The notes: generated by a model from the letters alone, not told the origin. A DNA stretch of 64,000 bases from Streptomyces sp. SA15 (GCF_002291145.1 NZ_NTGE01000164.1:1-64000); one strand, 5' to 3'. Shown: positions 15,719 to 25,002, counted from the first letter of the stretch. Program-made: numbers and translations.

Positions 15719-18208
15719 ATGCACTTACGAGGGTTGAGCACAACAAGCACGAGAAGACGGGCCTGGGCGGCCACCGTGACCGCCGGGGTCGTCGCCACGG
15801 GACTGCTGTCGGGCCCCGCGGCCAACGCCCGCCCTACCCCGGAACCGTCCCCGACAACGATGTCCGTCAAGTCGCCGCCCGGCGGCGCGAACGTACGGGT
15901 GCTGCTCTTCCACGGGTCCGCCGCGGCCGGGGACGAGTCGCCGGTCGTGAACGCCGGCATCGAGGCCATCGAGCGGATCGGCCTGTCCGGCCCGGCGAAC
16001 CAGCGCTTCAAGGTCGAGGCCACCGACGACGCCTCGGTCTTCACCAATGACACGAAACTGGGCCGGTTCAACGCGATCGTGTTCCTGACCGGCGGCGGAG
16101 ACGTCCTCGATCCCGAGCAGGAGGCGGGCCTGGAGGCCTACATGGAGGCCGGCGGCGGTTTCGTCGGCATCCATGACGCGGCCCGTGCGGAGCCGTACTC
16201 GGACTGGTTCACCGGCCTGGTCGGCGCCCGCCCCGCCGCGTCCAGCCCTACGACCGTACAGCGCGCGACCGTTGAGGTCGCAGACCGGCAGCATCCGGCC
16301 ACCAAGGGGCTGCCGGTGCAGTGGAAGCGCCCCGACCAGTGGCTGAACTGGGTGAAGAACCCGTCGGGTGACGTGCATACGGTCGCCCGCGTACGGGAGT
16401 CGACATACCAGCCGGGGGCGAGCGCCAACGGCTGGGACCATCCGATCAGCTGGTGCCGGGACTACGACGGCGGCCGCTCCTTCTACACGGGCATGGGCGG
16501 CACGGTGTCGTCGTACGACGAGACCGACTTCCGTGCGCATCTGCGCGGCGCCCTGATGTGGACCACCCGTCTGGTGCAGGCCGACTGCAAGGCGACGATC
16601 ACCGGCAACTACAAGGCGGAGCGGCTCACCCAGCCCAACCAGCCGGGGAAGAACGACCAGATCGGCGAGCCGCACGGTCTGGTCACCGCGCCCGACGGCC
16701 GCGTCCTGTACATCGGACGGGGCGGCGCCGACTCCTCCCAGCCGGTGGTCACCGACTGGAACAACCCCGACATCGGCAAGGGCAAGGGCGAGATCCACAT
16801 CTACGACCCGAAGACCAAGAAGGTCACGCTGGCGGGCGAGTTGACGGTCTTCGGCAACAAGGGCGGCGGCGACGAGCTGGTCAAGGTCGAGGAGGGTCTG
16901 CTCGGCATCGAACTCGACCCGCGCTTCGAGCAGAACGGCTGGGTGTATCTGCACTACACGCCCCACGCGCAGATCAACCGTGACACGCGGATGGCCGAGC
17001 GGCGTGTCTCCCGCTTCACGCTCGACCCAGCCACCGACAAACTCGACCTGAGCAGCGAGAAGGTGCTGCTCAAGTGGCCGGTGCAGATCCACAGTTGCTG
17101 CCACGCGGGCGGCGGGATGGCCTGGGACTCCAAGGGCAACCTGTACATCGCCACCGGTGACAACAACTCCAGTGGCTTCAGCGGCGGTTACTCGGGCAAC
17201 AACCCCCAGCCCAACTACAAGGGCGTCTCCTTCGCCGACGCGCGCCGCACCGCCGGCAACACCAACAACCTCAACGGCAAGATCCTGCGCATCCATCCGG
17301 AGCCCGACGGGACGTACACCCTCCCGGACGGCAACCTGTTCACCGGCAGGGAGACCGACGAGGGCGGCGGTAAGACACGCGGCGAGATCTATGTGATGGG
17401 GGTCAGGAACCCCGCGCGCATCTTCGTCGACCGGCGGACCGACGTCCTGTACGCGGGCTGGGTCGGCCCGGACGCGAGTGCGCCGTCCCCGACCTGGGGT
17501 CCGGCCAAGTACGACACGTTCGCCGTGATCACCGAGGCGGGCAACCGTGGCTGGCCGTACTGCATGGGCAACAAGCAGCCCTACCGCGACCGCAATCTGC
17601 CCGATCCGTCGCAGCCGCTGGGCTGGTACGACTGCGACCACCCGAAGAACGAGTCGCCGAACAACGACGGCCTGGTCAACCTCCCGCCGGTCACCGGCAA
17701 CAACATCTGGTACTCGCCCCAGGGCGGCGCCCCGGACTACCCGCGCGACGCGAACGGCATCCCGTCGTACAAGCAGGAGGAAGCCACCCATCTGCTGCCG
17801 TGGCTCAAGGGCGGCGGCCAGGCGGCGATGAACGGGCCGGTCTACCGGTACGACGACGTCTCGGCCGGCAGTGACGTCAAGTGGCCTTCGTACTGGGACG
17901 GCAAGTGGTTCGTCGGCGACTTCTACGACGCCGACCAGCCGCGTCACGCGGTCATCACCGACCCGAAGAACCACGGCGACGGCGGTCTGCCGATCCACGC
18001 GGAGTCGCTGAAGAGGATCGTGCCGGTCGGCAACGACGGCATCAAGAACCTCATGGACTGGAAGTTCGGTCCGGACGGCGCGCTGTACGTCCTCGACTAC
18101 GGCCGCGGCTTCTTCACCTCGGACGCCAAGTCGGCGCTGTGGCACGTCACTTACACGGGCGGCGGCCAGACGCCGACCGCCGACCAGCTGGCCAGGGGGG
18201 CGCAGTGA
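15719..18208 (+). CDS. Secreted ThuA-domain / PQQ-type glucose-sorbosone dehydrogenase fusion
   Basis: 829 residues from ATG 15719, chosen for the GAGGAGG site 6-12 nt upstream and because it exposes a signal peptide (RRRAWAATVTAGVV ... AANARP). Residues about 55-290 are a ThuA-like glutamine-amidotransferase-fold domain (VRVLLFHGSAAAGDES, GGGFVGIHDAARAEPYSDWFTGLVGA), associated with trehalose/keto-sugar metabolism. Residues about 310-825 are a soluble-GDH-type beta-propeller (IGEPHGLVTAPDGRVLYIGR, EEGLLGIELDPRFEQNGWVYLHY, SCCHAGGGMAWDSKGNLYIATGDN), the fold that oxidises sugars with PQQ. It likely acts outside the cell. The stop overlaps the next start by 3 nt, so the pair is translationally coupled. 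Confidence 0.88.
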   Translation: MHLRGLSTTSTRRRAWAATVTAGVVATGLLSGPAANARPTPEPSPTTMSVKSPPGGANVRVLLFHGSAAAGDESPVVNAGIEAIERIGLSGPANQRFKVEATDDASVFTNDTKLGRFNAIVFLTGGGDVLDPEQEAGLEAYMEAGGGFVGIHDAARAEPYSDWFTGLVGARPAASSPTTVQRATVEVADRQHPATKGLPVQWKRPDQWLNWVKNPSGDVHTVARVRESTYQPGASANGWDHPISWCRDYDGGRSFYTGMGGTVSSYDETDFRAHLRGALMWTTRLVQADCKATITGNYKAERLTQPNQPGKNDQIGEPHGLVTAPDGRVLYIGRGGADSSQPVVTDWNNPDIGKGKGEIHIYDPKTKKVTLAGELTVFGNKGGGDELVKVEEGLLGIELDPRFEQNGWVYLHYTPHAQINRDTRMAERRVSRFTLDPATDKLDLSSEKVLLKWPVQIHSCCHAGGGMAWDSKGNLYIATGDNNSSGFSGGYSGNNPQPNYKGVSFADARRTAGNTNNLNGKILRIHPEPDGTYTLPDGNLFTGRETDEGGGKTRGEIYVMGVRNPARIFVDRRTDVLYAGWVGPDASAPSPTWGPAKYDTFAVITEAGNRGWPYCMGNKQPYRDRNLPDPSQPLGWYDCDHPKNESPNNDGLVNLPPVTGNNIWYSPQGGAPDYPRDANGIPSYKQEEATHLLPWLKGGGQAAMNGPVYRYDDVSAGSDVKWPSYWDGKWFVGDFYDADQPRHAVITDPKNHGDGGLPIHAESLKRIVPVGNDGIKNLMDWKFGPDGALYVLDYGRGFFTSDAKSALWHVTYTGGGQTPTADQLARGAQ

Positions 18209-20415
18209 GACGGCAACGAAGAGTCTGGACGGCCCTGTTGGCCGCCGTACTGATGATGCTCGGGCTGCAGTCGACGTCCACCGCGCAGGCCGGGCGGGCT
18301 GAGCAGAGCGAGCAGCCGGCTGCCGCCCAGGTGCTCACCTGGACCGCCGGCAACGACATCGACAAGTACACGTCCGCGCCCGCCACGGCCGTCGCGGGCG
18401 CGGCGACCATCGTCTTCGAGAACAGCGAGGCCACCGGCAACACGACCGGCATGCCGCACACGCTGACGTTCGTGACCAGCGATCCCGAGTTCAACAACGA
18501 CGTCCAGCTGAACATCCTGGCCAACCCGAACGACGACCAGGGCGGCCGCCACACCGCCGAGGTCACGCTCACGCCCGGCCGGTACTTCTACCACTGCACG
18601 ATCCCCGGCCACGGCCAGATGCAGGGCATCCTCGTGGTGACCGAGGGCGGGGGCGAGGACACGACGCCGCCGGAGACGGCGGCGAAGGTGACCGGCACGC
18701 AGAACACCCAGGGTGAGTACGTCGGTTCGGCGAGCGTCGCGATCAGCGCGACGGACGAGGGTGGGTCCGGTGTCGACGGTATCCAGTACGCGATCGGCGA
18801 CGCGGGCGACTGGCGACCGTATACCGCGCCGGTCGTCGTCGACCAGGTCGGCGGCCACAAGGTCCGTTACCGAGCCACCGACAAGGCGGGCAACACCTCC
18901 GCCGAGAAGAGCGCCGAGTTCACCGTCGTCGCACCGTCCTCCGACGACACCACACCGCCGGACACCTCGGCGACGGTGAGTGGCGAGAAGAACGCCGACG
19001 GGGCGTACATCGACATGGCCACGGTGACCGTCTCCGCCTCCGACACCGGCTCCGGCGTCAACACGATCGAGTACGCGGTCGGCTCCGGCGCCTGGCAGCC
19101 GTACACCGCGCCCGTGATGGTGCATCAGGTCGGCACGCACACCGTGCGCTACCGCGCCACCGACAAGGCGGGCAACGTCGCGGCCGAGAAGAGCGTCGAG
19201 TTCACGGTCGTCGCGGCACCCGCGCAGGACACGACACCGCCGGTGACGGGCGTGACCGTCGAGGGCACGAAGAACTCCGACGGGGCGTACGTCGGGAATG
19301 CCAAGGTCACCGTGAGCGCCACCGACGACCACGGCGGGTCGGGTGTCGACCGAATCGAGTATTCACTCGACGGGGGACCGTACATCGCATACACCATTCC
19401 GGTGGTGGTCGACCGCGCGGGTGCACACACCGTGGCCTACCGGGCGGCCGACAAGGCGGGCAACACCTCCGCGGCACGCACGGTGAGCTTCACGGTGGTG
19501 TCGAGTCAGGTTCCGGCCCCCAACTGCCCCGAGTACGACGAGCGGTTGACGGTGATCGTCGGCACGGTCGACTCGGGCGTGCCGAACCGGGTCACGGGCA
19601 GCCGGTGCCGGATCAACGAGTTGATCGAGGACGAGAAGGAGTGGACGTCCCACGCACTGTTCCTCAAGCACGTGAAGTCAGTCCTGGACGAGCTGCTCGC
19701 GGAAGGAATCGTCGACCAGCGCGAGTTCAACGCGATCCAGAAGGCCGCCCGTCAGTCCGGCATCGGCAAGCCCGGCCAGACCGAGGGCTACCGTACGATC
19801 CTCGACGGCAGCGCGGAGTCCTTCGCCAAGTGGCAGCAGGTGGGCGGCGGTTCGTTCGGGCTGAACGCCGACGGGTCGATCACCAGCGGCACCACCAGGG
19901 CGGGCCTGGGCATGCTGTGGTTCCCGCAGCGCAAGTACGGCGACTTCTCGCTGAGGCTCCAGTGGCGTGACGACGCTCCGGGCACCGGGAACGCCAACTC
20001 CGGTGTGTTCGTGCGGTTCCCGTGGGTCCACGACCACCCGGAGGAGTCCCGGCCGGAGTGGGTCGCCATCAAGTACGGGCACGAGGTGCAGGTGCTCGAC
20101 CGGCCCGACGGCGACATGTACAAGACGGGCTCGGTCTACGGCTTCGACCGGGTGGGGCTCGCCGGTGCCGGCGTCACCCAGAAGGGAACCTGGAACGACT
20201 ACGAGATCCGGGTGGTCGACCAGCACTACTCGGTCTACCGCAACGGCGTGCTGATCAACGAGTTCGACAACATCGGCGGCCAGGACTTCACCCCGCCCCG
20301 CTCGGACGACCCGGGCACGGACGGGCGACGGTTCGCCTCCGGCTACATCGGGCTCCAGGTGCACGGCACGACGGACGTGGTCTCGTACCGGGACATCAGG
20401 ATCAAGGAGCTGTAG
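18205..20415 (+). CDS. Secreted cupredoxin + three Ig-like repeats + DUF1080 (3-keto-disaccharide hydrolase-like) protein
   Basis: 736 residues from GTG 18205, overlapping the previous stop (GTGA). A signal peptide (RRQRRVWTALLAAVLMMLG ... TAQAG) is followed by a plastocyanin-like domain (about 45-150) with a complete type-1 copper set: His in MPHTLTF, then Cys, His and Met in YHCTIPGHGQMQG. Three near-identical 91-95-residue Ig-like/OmpL47-type modules follow (about 152-432), then a Cys-containing linker (435-525). Residues 528-735 are DUF1080, the LamG-like fold assigned to 3-keto-disaccharide hydrolase. The cupredoxin could take electrons from the PQQ dehydrogenase encoded upstream; this is inference. 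Its 3' end overlaps the convergent polymerase gene by 14 nt. Confidence 0.87.
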   Translation: MRRQRRVWTALLAAVLMMLGLQSTSTAQAGRAEQSEQPAAAQVLTWTAGNDIDKYTSAPATAVAGAATIVFENSEATGNTTGMPHTLTFVTSDPEFNNDVQLNILANPNDDQGGRHTAEVTLTPGRYFYHCTIPGHGQMQGILVVTEGGGEDTTPPETAAKVTGTQNTQGEYVGSASVAISATDEGGSGVDGIQYAIGDAGDWRPYTAPVVVDQVGGHKVRYRATDKAGNTSAEKSAEFTVVAPSSDDTTPPDTSATVSGEKNADGAYIDMATVTVSASDTGSGVNTIEYAVGSGAWQPYTAPVMVHQVGTHTVRYRATDKAGNVAAEKSVEFTVVAAPAQDTTPPVTGVTVEGTKNSDGAYVGNAKVTVSATDDHGGSGVDRIEYSLDGGPYIAYTIPVVVDRAGAHTVAYRAADKAGNTSAARTVSFTVVSSQVPAPNCPEYDERLTVIVGTVDSGVPNRVTGSRCRINELIEDEKEWTSHALFLKHVKSVLDELLAEGIVDQREFNAIQKAARQSGIGKPGQTEGYRTILDGSAESFAKWQQVGGGSFGLNADGSITSGTTRAGLGMLWFPQRKYGDFSLRLQWRDDAPGTGNANSGVFVRFPWVHDHPEESRPEWVAIKYGHEVQVLDRPDGDMYKTGSVYGFDRVGLAGAGVTQKGTWNDYEIRVVDQHYSVYRNGVLINEFDNIGGQDFTPPRSDDPGTDGRRFASGYIGLQVHGTTDVVSYRDIRIKEL
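18658..19500 (+). repeat. Three in-frame coding repeats (Ig-like modules)
   Basis: Units start at 18658, 18946 and 19228, each opening with DTTPP and closing with T/F-TVV. Shared landmarks are DGAYV (EYV in unit 1), A-T/S-D-GSGV, P-Y-T-x-PV and YRA(T/A)DKAGN. The high identity between units at the protein level indicates duplication within this gene. Confidence 0.9.
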
Positions 20416-21439
20416 GCCCCGGAGGAGGTACCGCCTTCTTCGCTCTGCTCGGCTGTACCCGCTTGGGTTCCCCCGGCATCTTCGGATACTCGGGCGGGTA
20501 CGGCAGATCGCCGAGCCCGTGATCGTGCTCGTCACGGCGCGCCAGTTCCAGCAGCGCTTCGAGCGAGAAGCGGTGGTCGTCCATGTCCGCGTGCACGTCG
20601 CCGAGTTCGGCGAAGCGCACGGGCATGGTCGCGAGGTCGAAGTCCCGCGGATGGGCCTCGCCCACCTCCTCCCAGCGCAGGGGTGCGGAGACCGGGGCGT
20701 GCGGGCGCGGCCGCACGGAGTAGGCGGAGGCGATCGTGCGGTCCCGGGCGGTCTGGTTGTAATCCAGGAAGATGCGCCGGCCCCGCTCCTCCTTCCACCA
20801 CTTGATGGTCACGTGGTCCGGCATCCGGCGTTCCATCTCGCGTCCGACGGCGATGGCTGCGCGCCGGACCTGGGTGAAGGTCCAACGCGGTTCGATGGGG
20901 ACGAAGACGTGCAGGCCCCGGCCGCCGGACGTCTTGGGCCAGCCGCGCAGGCCGCCGAACTCGTCGAGGACGGCGCGCAGTTCGTGGGAGGCGCGGACGG
21001 CGTCCTCGTAGTCGGTGCCGGGCTGCGGGTCGAGGTCGATGCGCAGTTCGTCAGGGCGGTCGACGTCGTCGCGGCGCACCGGCCAGGGGTGGAAGGTGAG
21101 CGTGCCGAACTGGGCGGCCCACAGCACGGCCGCCTCCTCGGTGGGGCACATTTCGTCGGCGCTGCGGCCGCTGGGGAAGGTGATGTGGGCGGTGGGGATC
21201 CAGTCGGGCATGTTCTTCGGGGCCCGCTTCTGGAAGAAGGATTCGCCGGTCACTCCCTCGGGGTAGCGCTCCAGCATGGTGGGCCGGTCGCGCAGCGCGC
21301 GGAGGACGCCGGGGGCGACGGCCTGGTAGTACCGGGCGAGGTCCAGCTTGGTGAAGCCCCGCTCAGGGAAGAAGATCTTGTCCGGGCTGGACAGCCGTAC
21401 GGTCCGGCCGCCCGCCTCCAGCTCCACCGCTTCACCCAT
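20402..21439 (-). CDS. Stand-alone LigD-type NHEJ polymerase/primase domain protein
   Basis: 345 residues from ATG 21439 (MGEAVELEAGGRTVRLSSPDKIFFP). This is the archaeo-eukaryotic-primase-type polymerase domain of bacterial LigD, which fills and adds nucleotides at double-strand breaks. Motifs: DKIFFPERGFTKLDLARYY, IDLDPQPG (D-x-D metal site), SGGRGLHVFVPI, and RTIASAYSVRPRPHAPVS with W-E-E-V. No ligase or phosphoesterase domain is present. The ATP-dependent ligase is encoded divergently 74 nt away, so the LigD functions are split. Ku is not in the window. Confidence 0.93.
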   Translation of the reverse strand: MGEAVELEAGGRTVRLSSPDKIFFPERGFTKLDLARYYQAVAPGVLRALRDRPTMLERYPEGVTGESFFQKRAPKNMPDWIPTAHITFPSGRSADEMCPTEEAAVLWAAQFGTLTFHPWPVRRDDVDRPDELRIDLDPQPGTDYEDAVRASHELRAVLDEFGGLRGWPKTSGGRGLHVFVPIEPRWTFTQVRRAAIAVGREMERRMPDHVTIKWWKEERGRRIFLDYNQTARDRTIASAYSVRPRPHAPVSAPLRWEEVGEAHPRDFDLATMPVRFAELGDVHADMDDHRFSLEALLELARRDEHDHGLGDLPYPPEYPKMPGEPKRVQPSRAKKAVPPPGPTAP

Positions 21440-21513
21440 GCGAGCCACGGTAGGCGCACCGAGCGAACCTCGCACACCGGGCGTATCTCGCCGTACAAGA
21501 GCAGAATCGGACC

Positions 21514-22581
21514 ATGGATCTGCCGGTGATGCCGCCCGTGAAGCCGATGCTCGCCAAGTCGGTGGCGAGGATCCCGCCGGGCATGCACTACGAGGCGAAG
21601 TGGGACGGGTTCCGGGCGATCGTGTTCCGCGACGGGACCGAGGTCGAGCTGGGCAGCCGTACGGGAAAGCCGCTGACCAGGTACTTTCCCGAGCTGGTGG
21701 CGGCGCTGAGGGAGCGGTTGCCGCAGCGTTGCGTGCTGGACGGGGAGATCGTCATCGCCCGGGAGGGCCGGCTCGACTTCGACGCGCTGACCGAGCGCAT
21801 CCACCCGGCGGACTCCCGGGTGCGGATGCTGGCCGAGAGGACGCCGTCGTCGTTCGTGGCCTTCGACCTGCTGGCGCTGGCGGACGAGTCGCTGCTGGAC
21901 GTGCCGCTGGGCGACCGGCGGGCGCTGCTCACGAGCGCCCTGTCGGGAGTGACGGCGCCGGTGCATGTGGCGCCGGCGACGACGGACATCGACGTGGCGC
22001 GGCAGTGGTTCGAGCAGTACGAGGGGGCGGGCCTGGACGGGGTCATCGCCAAGCCGCTCACCGTGCGGTATCTCCAGGACGAGCGCGCCATGTTCAAGAT
22101 CAAGCACGAGCGCACGGCGGACGTCGTGGTCGCGGGCTACCGCCTCCACAAGAGCGGCCCCGTGGTCGGCTCTCTCCTCCTCGGCCTCTACGACGACCGT
22201 GGCGCCCTTCAGCACGTTGGCGTGTCCGCCGCCTTCCCCATGAAGCGGCGTGCCGAGCTGGTCGAGGAGCTGGAGCCGCTGCGCATGGACGACGTGGCGG
22301 GGCACCCCTGGGCGGCCTGGTCTCAGGAGGCGGCGCACGAGACGGCCCGGCTGCCGGGCGCGCCCAGCCGCTGGTCGGGCAAGAAGGACCTGTCCTGGGT
22401 GCCGCTCAGGCCGGAGCGCGTGGCCGAGGTGGCGTACGACCACATGGAGAACGGCGTGCGCTTCCGCCACACGGCCCGTTTCCGCCGCTGGCGCCCGGAC
22501 CGGACCCCGAAGAGCTGCACCTACGCGCAGTTGGAGGAGCCGGTCCGCTACGACCTGGAGGAGATCTTCGGGGGCTCCTGA
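21514..22581 (+). CDS. ATP-dependent DNA ligase (LigC/LigD-ligase type)
   Basis: 355 residues. Adenylation domain: motif I EAKWDGFRA (Lys nucleophile, about residue 29), GSRTGKPLTRYFPEL, motif III FVAFDLLAL, motif IV DGVIAKP, motif V MFKIKHERTADVV. An OB-fold C-terminal domain with VGVSAAFPMKRRAELVEEL and RHTARFRRWRPDRTP follows. It seals nicks and, with the divergently encoded LigD-type polymerase, would finish Ku-dependent end joining. Its stop lies inside the first copy of a 27-bp tandem repeat that also ends the convergent dehydrogenase gene. Confidence 0.93.
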   Translation: MDLPVMPPVKPMLAKSVARIPPGMHYEAKWDGFRAIVFRDGTEVELGSRTGKPLTRYFPELVAALRERLPQRCVLDGEIVIAREGRLDFDALTERIHPADSRVRMLAERTPSSFVAFDLLALADESLLDVPLGDRRALLTSALSGVTAPVHVAPATTDIDVARQWFEQYEGAGLDGVIAKPLTVRYLQDERAMFKIKHERTADVVVAGYRLHKSGPVVGSLLLGLYDDRGALQHVGVSAAFPMKRRAELVEELEPLRMDDVAGHPWAAWSQEAAHETARLPGAPSRWSGKKDLSWVPLRPERVAEVAYDHMENGVRFRHTARFRRWRPDRTPKSCTYAQLEEPVRYDLEEIFGGS

Positions 22582-22633
22582 CTCACGGCGTCATCAGCAC
22601 CTTGACGACTCACGGCGTCATCAGCACCTTGAC
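22580..22633. repeat. Perfect 27-bp tandem duplication spanning the dehydrogenase 3' end
   Basis: Two identical 27-bp units at 22580-22606 and 22607-22633. Each encodes, on the minus strand, VKVLMTP plus a stop, so the true gene end and its stop have been copied downstream. The first copy also covers the ligase stop codon. Confidence 0.95.
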
Positions 22634-23800
22634 CGCGCCCTCCCGCTTGCGCTGGAACATCTCGTACGCGTGCGGCGCCTCGCTGAGCGGCAGCCGGTGG
22701 GTTGCGAAGTCGTCGACGCCGAGGGGGTCCTCGTCGGTGAGATACGGGAGGATCTCGTCGCTCCAGCGGCGCACGTTCGCCTGGCCCATCCGGATCTGGA
22801 TCTGCTTGTCGAACATGGTGAGCATCGGCAGCGGGTCGGCCATGCCGCCGTAGACGCCGACGAGCGAGAGCGTGCCGCCCCTGCGCACCAGTTCGATGGC
22901 GGTGTGCAGGGCGGCGAGCCGGTCGACGCTGAAGCGTTCCGCGAAGGGGCCGCCGATCTTCCGGGGCAGCAGGGCCGAGGCCTGCTGGGCCAGCCTGGCG
23001 GCGGCGCTGCCGTGGGCCTCGGTGCCGACCGCGTCGATCACCGCGTCCGGGCCGCGCCCCTCGGTCTCGTCGCGGATCGCCGCGATCAGCTCCTTCTCGT
23101 TGTCGTAGCTCCTGAGGTCGTACGTCTCCACGCCCCGGGACCGTGCCCGGCGCAGCCGTTCGCCCACCAGGTCCACGCCGAACACCCGGCCGGCGCCGCG
23201 CACCTGGGCGACCCGGCAGGCCATGTCCCCGATCGGCCCGAGGCCGAGCACGGCGACGCTGCCGCCCTGCGGGACGTCCGCGTAGGCGACCGCCTGCCAG
23301 GCGGTGGGCAGGACGTCGGAGAGGTAGACGAACCGGTCGTCGGGCGGGCCCTGCGGGACCTTGATCGGGCCGTACTGCGCCTGCGGGACGCGCAGATACT
23401 CGGCCTGGGCGCCCGGTACGGCGCCGTACAGGCGGGTGTAGCCGAACAGGGCGGCGCCCATTCCCTCGCTGGTGACCTGGGTGGTCTCGCACTGCGTCGG
23501 CAGCCCGGTCAGGCACATCCAGCAGTCGCCGCAGGCGATCTGGAACGGCACCACGACCCGGTCGCCCACCGCGAGGTCCGGCACCCCGGCGCCGACCTCC
23601 TCGACGGTGCCGATGGCCTCGTGGCCGAGGATGTCGCCCGGTGTCATGAACGCGGTGAGCACCTCGTACAAATGCAGGTCGGAGCCGCACAGCCCGGTGG
23701 AGGTGATGCGGATGACGGCGTCCGTCGGCTCCTGGATCTTCGGATCGGGCATGTCCTCCACCCGGACGTCCCGCTTGCCCTGCCAGGTCACTGCCTTCAT
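22610..23800 (-). CDS. Zinc-dependent alcohol dehydrogenase (MDR; formaldehyde-dehydrogenase-like)
   Basis: 396 residues starting MKAVTWQGKRDVRVEDMPDP, the opening of glutathione-independent formaldehyde-dehydrogenase-like medium-chain dehydrogenases. Catalytic Zn: CGSDLHLY and GHEAIGTVEEVG. Structural Zn: CGDCWMC plus a fourth Cys in LPTQC. The Rossmann fold is VAVLGLGPIGDMACRVA with GVD for NAD(H). Substrate likely an aldehyde or alcohol. Single gene, convergent with the ligase; its last 27 nt are tandemly duplicated. Confidence 0.9.
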   Translation of the reverse strand: MKAVTWQGKRDVRVEDMPDPKIQEPTDAVIRITSTGLCGSDLHLYEVLTAFMTPGDILGHEAIGTVEEVGAGVPDLAVGDRVVVPFQIACGDCWMCLTGLPTQCETTQVTSEGMGAALFGYTRLYGAVPGAQAEYLRVPQAQYGPIKVPQGPPDDRFVYLSDVLPTAWQAVAYADVPQGGSVAVLGLGPIGDMACRVAQVRGAGRVFGVDLVGERLRRARSRGVETYDLRSYDNEKELIAAIRDETEGRGPDAVIDAVGTEAHGSAAARLAQQASALLPRKIGGPFAERFSVDRLAALHTAIELVRRGGTLSLVGVYGGMADPLPMLTMFDKQIQIRMGQANVRRWSDEILPYLTDEDPLGVDDFATHRLPLSEAPHAYEMFQRKREGAVKVLMTP

Positions 23801-23954
23801 CGCGGAGCGCTCCCTCCGTCACGTCTGCGTGTCCGGTTCGGTCCTGCGGTGGCGCCCGGGTACCCGGGCGCCGGGCGCGCGAACCGCCGTATCTGGGTCG
23901 ATCGGTCTATCCAAGGCACGCAATCGGAACCGGTCAGATATGGCCATCAATGGA

Positions 23955-23990
23955 CCTATAGGCGCACAATCGGCCTATAGGCGAACAATC
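23955..23990. repeat. Direct repeat containing CCTATAGG palindromes
   Basis: CCTATAGGCGCACAATC (23955) and CCTATAGGCGAACAATC (23974), spaced 19 bp, just upstream of the DUF3048 lipoprotein. Each begins with a perfect 8-bp palindrome and is unusually AT-rich for the window, so it may be a regulator site or part of a promoter. Confidence 0.55.
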
Positions 23991-24015
23991 AATGGCAGAA
24001 GGTTGGTTGGTGGGC

Positions 24016-25002
24016 ATGGGACGCAAAGCACGCAGGCAACGCACCACTACGACGGTGGCGCTACTGGCCGCCTCGGTGACGGCCGCGCTGGCGGCGGGCT
24101 GCACGGGATCGGGCGGCCCGGCCGACGACGGGCGTGGCCAATCGCGGATGCCCGCCGCGGCCCAGAACCTCGCAGGCCCCACCAGCCGCGCCGGCTCGGT
24201 GCTCGCCGTGAAGATCGACAATGTGCGCGAGGCCCGGCCCCAGGCGGGCCTGAACTCCGCGGACGTCGTGTACGTCGAGCAGGTCGAGGGCGGGCTGAGC
24301 CGGCTGATGGCGGTGTACGCGACCCAGCTGCCCGAGGTCGTCGGGCCGGTGCGCAGCGCCCGCGAGTCCGACCTGGAGCTGCTGCGCCAGTTCGAGCGGC
24401 CGACGCTCGCCTTCTCCGGGGCGCACAGCAAGCTGATCCCCCTGATCAACAAGGCGCCGCTGGACGCGCAGACGCCCGGCAAGTCGGCCGACGCCTTCTT
24501 CCGCGACTCCGGCCGGGCGTCGCCGCACAACCTCTTCCTGCGCCCGAACAAGCTGCTGTCCTCCGCTCCGGGCGAGGACGCGCTGACGACCGGCTTCCGC
24601 TACGGCGCCGCACCCGAGGGCGGGCAGCGGGAGACCTCGCGGACCGTGCGCTACCCGGCCGCGCAGTTCACCTTCACCTGGTCCGCGGACCAGGGCCGCT
24701 GGTTGGTCTCGCAGGACGGGACGCCGACCGTGACGACCGACGGGAAGCGCGCGGCGCCCGCGACGGTTGTCGTGCAGCACGTGAAGATACGCCAGTCCGA
24801 ATTCCGCGACGTCGTCGGCAGCAACTCGCCGTACACCGAGACGGTCGGCTCGGGGAAGGCCGAGGTGCTGCGCGACGGCCGGGCCCACGACGCGCGCTGG
24901 GAGCGCGAGAAGGCGACGGACGGCACGGAGTTCACCACGAACGACGGTGCGCCCGTGAACTTCGCCCGGGGTCAGGTGTGGGTCGTGTTCGTGAAGGCAT
25001 GA
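24016..25002 (+). CDS. DUF3048 (YerB-like) lipoprotein
   Basis: 328 residues from ATG 24016 (MGRKARRQRTTTTVALLAAS), chosen because it gives a compact lipoprotein signal; 23992 is an in-frame alternative without a ribosome site. The lipobox LAAGC anchors the protein outside the membrane. The DUF3048 pattern is clear: LAVKIDNVREARPQAGLNSADVVYVEQVEGGLSRLMAVYATQLPEVVGPVRSARESDLELL, a TLAFSGAH segment, and the C-terminal half with KAEVLRDGRAHDARWER, TEFTTNDGAPVNFARGQVWVVFVK. Function unknown; probably cell-envelope. Confidence 0.88.
   Translation: MGRKARRQRTTTTVALLAASVTAALAAGCTGSGGPADDGRGQSRMPAAAQNLAGPTSRAGSVLAVKIDNVREARPQAGLNSADVVYVEQVEGGLSRLMAVYATQLPEVVGPVRSARESDLELLRQFERPTLAFSGAHSKLIPLINKAPLDAQTPGKSADAFFRDSGRASPHNLFLRPNKLLSSAPGEDALTTGFRYGAAPEGGQRETSRTVRYPAAQFTFTWSADQGRWLVSQDGTPTVTTDGKRAAPATVVVQHVKIRQSEFRDVVGSNSPYTETVGSGKAEVLRDGRAHDARWEREKATDGTEFTTNDGAPVNFARGQVWVVFVKA

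Noticed and set aside
23820..23990. CCTATAGG direct repeats as an insertion-sequence end
   Set aside because: No terminal inverted repeats, no transposase and no target duplication; more like a promoter or operator element.
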